Shown here: piece after piece, positions 45,340 through 54,639 of the stretch
How the letters are laid out: each line of letters opens with the position of its first letter
Position numbering within the stretch: position 1 is the stretch's first letter
Assembly: GCA_021234155.1 (NCBI GenBank)
Contig: JAJEKV010000167.1
Coordinates: 560,145 to 624,144, forward strand
From: Isoetes taiwanensis
Taxonomy: Eukaryota; Streptophyta; Lycopodiopsida; Isoetales; Isoetaceae
Reading direction: 5' to 3'
Length of the DNA: 64,000 nt
Translations under genes and position numbers: made by a program
The notes under the pieces: model-generated
Told to the model about the DNA's origin: nothing
What the model saw: the letters and a program-made list of their open reading frames with translations, nothing else
Database searches by the model: none

Positions 45340-46505
45340 TCTATGCTCTCTCCTCTCTCTTCTTTGTCTCTCCTCTCTCCTTGCTCTCTCTCTTCCATCC
45401 TTCTTCTCTCTCTTCTCTCTCCTCCCTTGCTCCCTTCTCTCTCTCTCTCTTTCTTTCTCTCTCTCTCTTTTTCTCTCTCATCCCTCTCTTCTCTCTCTCA
45501 TTCCTCTCCTCTCTCCTCCTCTCCTCCTCTCTTCTCTCTCTCTCCTCTCTCCTCTCTCCTCTCTCTCTCCTATCTCTCTCCTCTCTCTCTTTTCTCCCCT
45601 CTCTCTATCTCCTCTCTCTCCTCCTCCCTCTATCTCCTCTTTCTCTAACTCCTATTTCTCTTCTCTCTCTCTGTTTCTCTCCTTTCTCTCTACCTTTCTC
45701 TTTCTTTTCTATTTCTCTCTCTCCTCTCTCTCTCCTATCTCTCTCTCTCTCTCCTCCCTCTCCTCCTCTCCTCCTCTCTCTCTCTCTCTCTCTCTCTCTC
45801 CTCCTCTCTCTTTTTCTCCCCTCTCTATCTCTTATCTCTCTCCTCTCTCTATCTCCTATTTCTCTATCTCCTATTTCTCTCCTCTCTCTCTATTTCTCCC
45901 CTCTCTCCCTCCTCTCTCTTCTCCCTATCTTCTCTCTCCTCTCTCTCTCTTCTCCCCCTCTTTCTCCCTCCTCTCTCTCTCTCCTCCTCTCTCTCCCCTC
46001 TCTCTCCTCTCCCCCTCTCTTTTTCCTCCTTCCCTCTCTCTCTCCTCTCTCTTTTTTTCTCTCCTCTCTCCCTCCTCTCTCTTCTCTTTCTTTCCTCTCT
46101 CCTCTCTCTTCTTTCCTCTCTCTCTCTCTCTTCTCTCTCTCCCCTCTTCCTTTGTCTATCTTCTCTCTCCTCTCTCTTCTTTTCCTCTCCTCTCTCTCTC
46201 TCTCTCTCCCCTCTCCTCTCCTCTTCCCTCTCCTCTCTTCTTCCCCTCTCTCTCTTTCTCTCTCCTCTCTCTCTCATCTCTCTTCTTTCCCTCTCTCTCT
46301 CCTCTCTCTTCCTTCTTTCTTCTCTCTCTTCTCTCTCCTCCTCCTCTCTTTCTCTCTCCTCTCTCTTTCTTTCTCTCTCTTCTCTCTCTCTCCCCTCTCC
46401 CTCTGTCTCTATTCTCTCTCTTCTTTGTCTCTCCTCTCTTTTTGCTCTCTCTCTCCTCTCTCTTCATCCTTCTTCTCTCTCTTCTCTCTCTTCTCTCTCT
46501 CCTCC

Positions 46506-46551
<46 letters not shown>

Positions 46552-46968
46552 CCTCTTCCCTCTCTCTTCTCTCTCTTCTCTCTCTCATCCCTCTCCTCTC
46601 TCCTCCCTCTCCTCTCTTCTCTTTCTCTCCTCTCTCCTCTCTCCTCTCTCCTCTCTCTCTCCTCCTCTCCTCTCTCTCTCTTTCTCCCCTCTCTCTCTCT
46701 CCTCTCTCCTCTCTCTCCTCTCTCTCTCTCTCCTCTCTCTCCTCTCTCTCTCTCCTCTCTCTCCTCTCTCCCCTCTCTCTCTTCTCTCTCTCCTCTCTCC
46801 TCTCTCCTCTCTCTCTCTCCTCTCTCTCTCCTATCTCTCTCCTCTCTCTCTATTTCTCCCCTCTCTCTATCTCCTATCTCTCTTCTCTCTCTATCTCCTA
46901 TTTCTCTATCTCCTATCTCTCTTCTCTCTCTATCTCCTATCTCTCTTCTCTCTCTCCTCTCTCCAAAC
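45212..46968 (+). repeat. (TC)n polypyrimidine array 4
   Basis: About 1.75 kb of C/T-only DNA with TATCTC interruptions that become periodic near its end (CTCTCTATCTCCTATTTCTC). It is noncoding, although 599- and 679-codon open frames cross it. Confidence 0.95.
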
Positions 46969-46984
46969 CCCCCACCCTATCTCT

Positions 46985-47560
46985 CTATCTGAGTTTTTAC
47001 AAAGTTTAAGCAAACTTTCTATTTTTAGACTGAAACTTTCTATTCTTAGACTGAGGTGCTTACCCTAGAGCATCCCTATCAACATTCTAGCACATTCTAT
47101 TTTGAGCATTTGCAATGTTTCAAAAACTTTCTATTTTTTGATTGAGGTGCTTACCCATGAGCATCTGCAACATTCCATAACATTCTATTTTGAGCATTTG
47201 CAAAGTTTCAAAAAACTTTCTATTTTTAGACTGAAACATTCTATTTTTAGACTGAGGTGCTTACACATGAGCACCTGGAACATTCAAAAACATTCTATTA
47301 TGAGCATTTGCAAAGTTTCAAAAAACTTTCTATTTTAGGCCCTCTGTCTTTCTATTTTTAGGCTGAGGTGCTTGCCATGAGCACACAACATTCCACAACA
47401 TTCTATTGTGAGCATTTGCAAAGTTTCAAAAAAACTTCTATTTTTAGACTGAAAGTTTCTATTTTTAGACTGAGGTGCTTACTCATGAGCATCTGGAACA
47501 TTCTAGGACATTCCAAGAGATTCTAGAACATTCTAGAACATCCTAGAGTATCCTTGAATT
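46985..47560 (+). repeat. Minisatellite array 1, about 90-115-bp unit
   Basis: Units carry CATTCTATTTTGAGCATTTG, CAAAGTTTCAAAAA, ACTTTCTATTTTTAGACTGA, then GAGGTGCTTACCCATGAGCA and a GAACATTC-type motif. About five or six copies are present, with unit lengths varying by presence or absence of the second CTTTCTATTTTTAGA block. Confidence 0.88.
47496..47558 (+). promoter_or_regulatory. Thirteen-pentamer heat-shock-element-like run
   Basis: Starting GAACATTCTAGGACATTCCA, thirteen consecutive pentamers keep a strict 5-bp register. Most are exact GAAnn or TTCnn; the rest differ by one base (GGA, AGA, TCC, GAG). It lies directly upstream of SINE-like copy 3. Confidence 0.55.
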
Positions 47561-47569
47561 AATTAGGCC

Positions 47570-47834
47570 CCAGCCTTAACTAAGCATGGACTTCTTATTA
47601 TTTTAAGAAAAGACTGGTTGGTCTAGTGGTAAGGGTGGGGGGTTTGGGGGGCAATGTCCAGGGTTCGAGTCCCTGGTAAACCAAAAAAATTTTGTCCACC
47701 AAACTTGGGAGCTTTTGAGAGGCCAAGGCCCACGGACGGCCGAGATCGCGCCACGTGGCGCCTCCTTTACCGTCGGATGGGCCGGATTTACTCACTCACT
47801 CACTCACTCACGGACGCTATTTCTTTATTATATA
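47570..47834 (+). mobile_element. tRNA-derived SINE-like unit, copy 3
   Basis: Box A TGGTCTAGTGG at 47619-47629 and a consensus box B GGTTCGAGTCC at 47662-47672, the best pol III promoter of the set. The unit includes the CACGGACGGCCGAGATCGCG segment and a (CTCA)n stretch, and ends TTTCTTTATTATAT at the next CTAG hairpin. Confidence 0.78.
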
Positions 47835-47835
47835 A

Positions 47836-47940
47836 CTAGAAAAGGGCCCGGCCTGACGGCCGGGCCCTTTCTTCCCTTCCGGCTCCTTCCTTCGGCCTCC
47901 GGCCGGCCTCGCCTCGGTCTGGGCCCATCCACGTGCCCTA
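47836..47940 (-). repeat. Helitron-type terminal hairpin plus CTAG, copy 3, with GC block
   Basis: CTAG at 47836-47839, then arms AAAGGGCCCGGCC (47841-47853) and GGCCGGGCCCTTT (47858-47870) around TGAC, perfect over 13 bp. The GC-rich block CTCCGGCCGGCCTCGCCTCG and the motif CCACGTGCCCTAT follow, as in copy 1. Confidence 0.75.
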
Positions 47941-48780
47941 TCTCCCTCTCTCCTCGCTCTCTTCTCTCTCCTATCTCTTCCCCCTCTCTCTCTCTCTCTC
48001 CCCCTTTCTCTCTTCTCTCTTTTCCCTCTTTTTACCCCCCCTCTCTCTCCTCTCTCTTCTCTCTCCTCTCTCCTCCCTCTCTACCATCTCTCCCCTCTCC
48101 TCTCTTTCCTCTTCTCTCTCTCTTGTCTTTCTCTCGAACATTCTAGCCCTTTTTTCCTTCTCTCTCTCCTCTTCTCTCTTCTCTCTCCTCTCTCTCTCCC
48201 ATCTCTCTCCCCCTCTATCTTTCCCTCTTCTCTCTCTAGCTTTATTCTAGAACATTCTAGAAGGTGCCCTCCCTCTCTCCTCTCTCTTCTTTCCCCTCTT
48301 TCTCTTTCAGCTCTCCTTTCTCTCTTCTCTACCATTTCTCTGTCTCTCCCCCTTTTCTCTCTTCTCTCTCTCCCCTTTTTCCTTCTCTATCTCCTATCTC
48401 TCTCCTCTCTCTCTATTTCTCCCGTCTCCCTATCTTTCTTCCTCTCTTCTCCCTTCTCCCTCTCTTCTCTCTCTCCCCTCTCTCTTTCTTGCTCTCTCCC
48501 CTCTTTTCTCTCTCTTCTCCCTCCTCTCTTTCTCTCTTTTTGCCTCTCTCTCTCTCCCCCTTCTCTTCCCTCTCTCTTCTCTCTTTCCTCTCTCCTCTCT
48601 GCTCTCCTCTCTCTCTCCTCCCTCCTCTCTTTCTCCCTCCTCTCTCTTTGTCTATCCCTCTCTTCTCTCTCTCCCCTCTCTCTCTCTCTTCTCCTCTCTT
48701 CTTTCTCTCTCTTCTCCTCTCTTCCCTCCCCTCTCTTCTCTCTCTCTCCTCCCTCCTCTCTCCTCTCCTCTCCTCACCCC
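47941..48780 (+). repeat. (TC)n polypyrimidine array 5
   Basis: C/T-rich DNA split at 48240-48265 by a four-pentamer heat-shock-like motif (TTCTAGAACATTCTAGAA, 48245-48262). Another GAACATTC lies at 48137-48144. It is noncoding. Confidence 0.92.
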
Positions 48781-48935
48781 TTTTATCATTGACACATACT
48801 CATACATGCCCATGAGGCCACATCTACTACCTCTACTACCAATTCTAAAGTATGTCAATTCTAAAGTATCACCCATGTGAAGCTTACACACACCCATCAT
48901 TGCTACCAATTCCAAAGTATCACCTCCAGAATATT
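48781..48935 (+). repeat. Spacer repeat module (CATGCCCATGAG type)
   Basis: Contains ACATACTCATACATGCCCAT, CTACTACCAATTCTAAAGTA and ATCACCCATGTGAAGCTTAC. The same phrases recur at about 52740-53105, 53625-53765 and, more diverged, 58240-58330 and 58540-58720. The module sits between a TC array and a minisatellite array. Confidence 0.8.
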
Positions 48936-49980
48936 CTATTTTGAGCATTTGCAAGGTTTCAAGAAACTTTCTACTTTTAGATGAGCTGCTTCTAGAGCAT
49001 AGGTGGTTGCCCTATAGCATCTGGAACACTCCAGAACATTCTATTTTGAGTTTTTGCAAAGTTTTAGCAAACTTTTCTGTTTTTAGACTACTGTACTTTC
49101 TATTTTTAGGGTGAGATGCTTACCCTAGAGCATCTGAAACATTCTAGGACATTCTATTTGAGTTTTTACAAAGTTTAAGCAAACTTTCTACTTTTAGACT
49201 GAAACTTTCTATTTTTAGACTGAGGTGCTTACCTTTAAGCATTTGCAACATTCCAGAACATTCTATTTTGAGCATTTGCAAAGTTTTAAAAAACTTTCTA
49301 TTTTTAGATTGAGGTGTTTACGCATGAGCATCTGCAATATTCCATAACATTCTATTTTGAGCATTTGCAAAGTTTCAAAAAACTTTCTATTTTTAGACTG
49401 AAACTTTCTATTTTTAGACTGAGGTGCTTACCCATGAGTATCTGGAACATTCCAGAACATTCTATTTTGAACATTTGCAAAGTTTCAAAAAATCTTCTAT
49501 TTTTTTACTGAAACTTTCTTTTCTTGGGCCCCTCTGCTTACCCATGAGCACCTGGAACATTCCATAACATTCTATTTTGAGCATTTGCAAAGTTTCAAAA
49601 AAACTTCTATTTTTAGGTAGGCCCATTCATTTACAAAGTTTCAAAAACTTTCTATTTTAGATTGAAACTTTCTATTTTTAGGCTGAAGGTGCTTACCCAT
49701 GAGCATCTGGAACATTCCAGAACATTCTATTTTGAACATTTGCAAAGTTTCAAAAACCTTCTATTTTTAATTTGAAACATTCTATTTTTAGGCGAGGTGC
49801 TTACCCATGAGCATCTCGGAACATTTCACAACATTCTATTTTGAGCATTTGCAAAGTTTTAAAAAAAACTTCTATTTTAATTTGAAACTTTCTATTTTAG
49901 ACAACATGAGCATCTCTCTCATTCTAGGACATTCAAGAGATTCTAGAACATTCTAGAACATCCTAGAGTATCCTTGAATT
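48936..49980 (+). repeat. Minisatellite array 2, with embedded heat-shock-like motifs
   Basis: About ten units of the same family as array 1. Many units contain GAACATTCCAGAACATTC or a close variant, which is four alternating heat-shock pentamers (perfect at 49445-49462 and 49710-49727). It ends in a run like that at 47496-47558 (49941-49978), just before SINE-like copy 4. Confidence 0.88.
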
Positions 49981-49984
49981 AATT

Positions 49985-50236
49985 AACCCTCTTTAACTAA
50001 GCATGGACTTCCTATTATTTCAAGAAAAGGCTGGTTGGTCTAGTGGTAAGGGTGGGGGTTTGGGGGCAATGTCCGGGGTTCAAGTCCACTCTAAACCAAA
50101 AAAATTTTGTCCTGAAACTTGGGGGCTTTTGGGGGCCAAGGCCCCGACTTCCTCTCAAACCACGTCCGCCTCCTCCACCTCCTCCGGATGGGCGTGGAAT
50201 ACTCTCTCACTCCTCCCTTTCTCTTCTTTCTGTTAG
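49985..50236 (+). mobile_element. tRNA-derived SINE-like unit, copy 4
   Basis: Box A at 50036-50046 and box B GGTTCAAGTCC at 50077-50087. The 3' half has diverged (GCCCCGACTTCC in place of the usual CGGACGGCCGAG). A CTAGAAAA remnant of the hairpin follows at about 50236. Confidence 0.7.
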
Positions 50237-50339
50237 ACTAGAAAACCTTCTATTTCTCTTCTCTTTTCTCTTTCTCCCTTTTAAGGCCTCCCCTCAGCTC
50301 TCTCCTCTCCTCTCTCATTTTTAGGCCCACCCATGTTCC

Positions 50340-50598
50340 CCTATCTCCTTCTCTTCCCTCTCTTTCTCTCTCCTCTCTCTCTCTCATCTCCATTTCTCTC
50401 TCTCTCTTTTCTTTTCTCTTCTCTCTATCCTCTCCCCTCTGTCTCTTCTTCTCTCTCCTCTCTCTTCTTTTCTCTCTCTCCTCTCTTCTCTCTTTTCTCT
50501 CCTCTCTCCTCTCTTTCTCCTCCTCTCTTCTCTTCTCTTTCTCTTTCCCTCTCCCTCTCTCCCTCTCTATCCTCTCTCCTCTTTCCTCTCTCTCTCTC

Positions 50599-50667
<69 letters not shown>

Positions 50668-50735
50668 TCTCTCTCTCTCCTCTCTCTCTATCTCTCCTCT
50701 CTCTCTCTTTTCTCCCCTCTTTCTCTATCTTTTCT

Positions 50736-50801
<66 letters not shown>

Positions 50802-51106
50802 CTCTTTCCTTCTCTTCTCCTATCTCTCTCCTCTCTCTCTCTCTCTTTCTCCCCTCTTTCTCTCTATCTTTCTCTTCTCTTTCCTCTCTCTCTTTCTCTC
50901 TCTCTCTTTTCCCTCTCTCTCTTCTCTCTCCTCTCTCTTCCCTCTCTCTCCTTTTCTTTTCCTCTCTCCTCCTCTCTCCTTCCCTTCTCTCTTTTTGTTT
51001 CTCTCCTCTCTCTTCCTCTCTCCTCTTCTCTCCCCCCCTCTCTCTCTCCCCATCTCTCTATCCTCTCTCTCTCTCCCCCTCTCTTCTCTCTCTCTCTCTT
51101 TTGTCT

Positions 51107-51155
<49 letters not shown>

Positions 51156-52735
51156 CTCTATCTCTTCTCTCTCTTCTCCCTTGTCTCTCATCTCCTCTCT
51201 CCTCTCTCCTCTCTCTTTCTCCTCTCTCTCTTTCTCCTCTCTTCTCTCTCTTCTTCTTCTCTCTCTCTATCTCTCTGTGTCCCCTTTCTTCTTTCTTCTC
51301 TCTCTCTCTCCTCTCTCTCTCTCCATCTCCTCTCTCCCTCTCTCTCTTCCTCTTTCTTCTTCTCTTTCCTATCTCTCTTTTCTCTTCTCTATTTCTCCTC
51401 TCTCTCTATCTCTCCCCTCTCTCTATCTTTTGTCTCTCTCTCCTCTCTCTTTTTCTCCCCCTTTTTTCTCTCTCCTTTCTCTCTCTTCTTTCCTCTCTCT
51501 CTCTCCCCTCTCTCTCTCCTTCCCTTTCTTTTTCTCTCCATTCTCCTTCTTCTCAACCTCTCTCTCCTCTCCTTTACCTCTTCTCCCTTTCTTCTCCCTT
51601 CCCTTTTCCTCCTCTCTCCTCTCCCTCCTTTCTCCTTTCTCTATCTCCTTCTCTCTCTCTACTCTCTTTCTCTCTCCTCTCTCTTTTCCTCTCCTTTCTT
51701 CTTTCCTCCTCTCCTTTGCATCTCTTCTCCCACTCTCTCTTCTCTTTCTCTTCTCTCTTTTTACACCATTCCACGGCACCCACTCATCCTCTCATCTCCT
51801 CTCCTCTATCTCTCTCAACCCGCCCCTTCTTTTTGTAGTCTTCCTCTTCTCTCCTCCCTCTCCCTCCTTCTTTGGGCCCCATTGGCACTATGGGGAGCCC
51901 TTCCCTTTTCTAGCATCTCTCTCTCCTCTCTTTCATTTCTCAGCTTTCTCTCCCCTTCTCTCTGTACTCTCTATTCTCTCTCCTCTCTCTTCTATCTATT
52001 CTCTCTCCTCTCTCTTCTCTCTCCTCCCCTTTCTTGTCCCTCCTCTCTCCTTTTCTCTTCTCCCTATCTCTCTCTCTCCTCTCTTTCTTCTCTCTTCTCT
52101 CTTTTCTCTCCCATCCTCCTCTCCATTACCATCTCTCTCTTCTCTCTCTCCTCTCTTCCTCTCCCTTCTCCTTTTCTCTCTATACTCTCTATTCTCTCTT
52201 CTCTATCTCCTCCTCATCTCTCTCTCCTCCCCTCTCTCCTCTCTTCCCTTCTCTCTCTCTCCTTTCTCTTCTCTCTTTTCTCTCTCTGTCTTCTTCTCTC
52301 TTCTCTTGTTTTCTCTCTTTTCTCTCCCCCTCTCTTTCTTTTCCCCATCTTCTCTCCCTCCTCTCTCTTGTCTCTCTTCTCTTCCCTCTCCCCTCTCATC
52401 TCTCTCTCTCTCTCCTCTCTCTTTCCTCATCTCTCTCTCCCCTCTTCTCTCTATCTTCTCTCTCTCTATGTATTTCCTCTCTGTCTCCCCTTTCTCTCTC
52501 CTCTCTCCTCTCTCCTCTTTCCCTTCTCTCTCTTCTCCTTCTTCTCCCCTTTCTCTCTCCCCTCTCTTCTCTTCCCCTTCTTTCTCTTCTCCTCCTCTCT
52601 CTCTCTTTCCCCCTTTTTCCATCTCTCTCCTCCTCTATTTCTCCTCTTTCTCTATCATTTCTCTCTCTCTCATTTCCTCATCTTCTCTCCTCTCTCTCCT
52701 CTCTCTTCTCTCTCTCTTTCTCTCTTCCCCTCTCT
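50340..52735 (+). repeat. (TC)n polypyrimidine array 6
   Basis: About 2.4 kb of C/T-rich DNA including perfect (TC)n runs near 50603-50656 and 50740-50787. An interruption at about 51765-51915 carries a degraded GC-rich block (TTTGGGCCCCATTGGCAC), showing that older units are embedded in it. It is noncoding. Confidence 0.95.
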
Positions 52736-52739
52736 AAAG

Positions 52740-53105
52740 TTTTTATCCATAAAAGCCTGCTTACACCTACTGCCATGCAAGTCCATATACACATGCCCTA
52801 CTACCAATTCTAAAGTATGACTCATTGAGAAGGACATTACCAATTCCAAAAAATCACCTATTTTACTTACTCACATCTCTTGCACTCATGGTATTTCACG
52901 GTCTTATTCACACATACTACTCAACCCTCTATTCCATTGCCATTAAAGTATCATTCATGAGGTAACATACTCACACATGCCCATGAGGGTCACATCTACT
53001 ACATCTACTACCAATTCTAAAAGTATGTCAATTCTAAAAGTATCACCCATGTAAAGCTTACACACACCCATTCACACTTACTACCAATTCCAAAGTATCA
53101 TCTCT
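52740..53105 (+). repeat. Spacer repeat module, second copy
   Basis: Repeats CATGCCCATGAGGGTCACAT, CTACTACCAATTCTAAAAGT and CACCCATGTAAAGCTTACAC from the module at 48781-48935, with an extra upstream stretch of similar style (ATTACCAATTCCAAAAAATC). Confidence 0.75.
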
Positions 53106-54500
53106 AGAATATTCTATTTTGAGCATTTGCAAGGTTTCAAGAAACTTTCTACTTTTAGGCGGGGTGCTTCTAGAGCATAGGTGGTTGCCCTATAGCATCT
53201 AGAACGCCCTAGAACATTCTATTTTGAGTTTTTTAAAGTTTTAACAAACTTTTCTACATTTTTGAACCTTCTTAGTACTTTCTATTTTTAGGCTGGGAGA
53301 TGCCTACCCTAGAGCATCACAGAAACATTCTAGGACATTCTATTTGAGTTTTACAAAGTTTAAGCAAACTTTCTATTTTAGACTAAAACTTTCTATTCTT
53401 GGGCGGGGTGCTTACCTTTGAACATCTGTAATATTCGAGAAAATTCTATTTTGAGCACTTGCAAAGTTTCAAAAACTTTCTATTTTTGGATTGGTGTTTT
53501 ACCCATGAGCATACGCAACATTCCGAACATTCTATTTTGAGCATTTGCAAAAGTCTTAAAAACTTTTTATTTTAAATGAAACTTTCTATTTTTAGGCTAA
53601 GGTGCTTTGCCATGAGGCATTGCAACATTTCATGAGTAACATACTCATACATGCCCATGAGCACAATTCTAAAATATTCAATTCTAAAAGTATCACCCAT
53701 GTGAAGCACGCTTTTTACCATTATACCCATCACGCCTACCAATTCCAAAATCACCTCCGAATATTCTATTTTTGAGCATTTGTAAAGTTTCAAGAAACTT
53801 TCTATTTTTTAGGCCCGGTGCTTCTAGAGCATAGGTGGTTTCTAGCCCTATAGCATTTAGAACATTCTAGAACATTCTATTTTGAGTTTTTTGCAAGTTT
53901 TTAGCAAACTTTTTGTTTTAGACTACCTTATTTTCTATTTTTATTTGAGATGCTTACCTTAGTATTTGCAACATTCTAGGACATTCTATTTTGAGCATTT
54001 AAAGTTTTAGAAAAACTTTCTATTTTTGGTAACTTTACGGGCCCTTTGCAATTCCATAACATTCTATTTGCTTTGAGCATTGCAACATTCACAACATTCT
54101 ATTTTGAGCATTTGCAAAGTTTCAAAACTTTCTATTTTTAGGATTGAAGGTGTTCGCCCATGAGCAACATTCCATAACATTCTATTTTAGAGCATTTGCA
54201 AAGTTTCAAAAAACTTTCTATTTTTTAGACATTCTAAACTTTCTATTTTTAGGCGGGGTGACACCCATGAGCACTCTAAAACATTCAGTATTCTAGAACA
54301 TCCCTGAACATTTGCAAGTTTCAAAAAAACCCTTAACTATTTTTAAGTCGACTTTCTATTTTTAAGAAAAAGTGGTCTTACCGCGAGCACACCAGAACAG
54401 GCAATGTCATTCTATTTCGTGCATTTGCAAAGTTTCCAAAACTTGGGATTTTGAGGCCAACTTTCTATTTTTAGCCCGCGTGCTTACTCATGAGCATGGG
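53106..54500 (+). repeat. Minisatellite array 3, degraded
   Basis: Same family as arrays 1 and 2 but with many small deletions and substitutions, and one internal spacer module (53625-53765). Fewer intact heat-shock-like motifs remain. A decayed SINE-like head (GGTTGGTCTAGT at about 54637-54648) follows at the right edge, cut off by TC sequence. Confidence 0.85.
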
Positions 54501-54639
54501 GAACATTCTTAGCTCACTCATTCAAGAGACGGGGCGAACATTCTTTCTTTGCTCCTTTCCTCGCTTAATTAGGCCCGACCTGCGCCTCCATTTGGGCGAC
54601 CCGTGACCTATGGACTCTCCTCTTGTTTCAAGAAAGGTT

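Noticed and set aside
45864-46467. Arg/Glu-rich minus-strand frames resembling nuclear RE-rich proteins
   Set aside because: They are translations of (GA)n. Resemblance to RE/RS proteins is by dinucleotide repeat only. The one exception kept is 42607-43023, which has non-repeat codons and a homologue.
45029-47068. A 679-codon plus-strand frame and an overlapping 599-codon frame
   Set aside because: Two overlapping long frames over the same polypyrimidine array are a mark of composition, not of coding. There is no domain or codon preference.
47619-47680. A functional tRNA gene
   Set aside because: Box A and box B are good, but no acceptor stem pairing or standard anticodon arm could be drawn and the unit is multicopy, so it is a SINE-type head.
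44170-49978. A CRISPR-like array of repeats and spacers
   Set aside because: The minisatellite units vary in length and are similar throughout, with no unique spacers, and the DNA is eukaryotic.
50333-52820. Frames of 501, 580 and 312 codons
   Set aside because: Same polypyrimidine artefact; the translations are only Ser/Leu/Pro/Phe.
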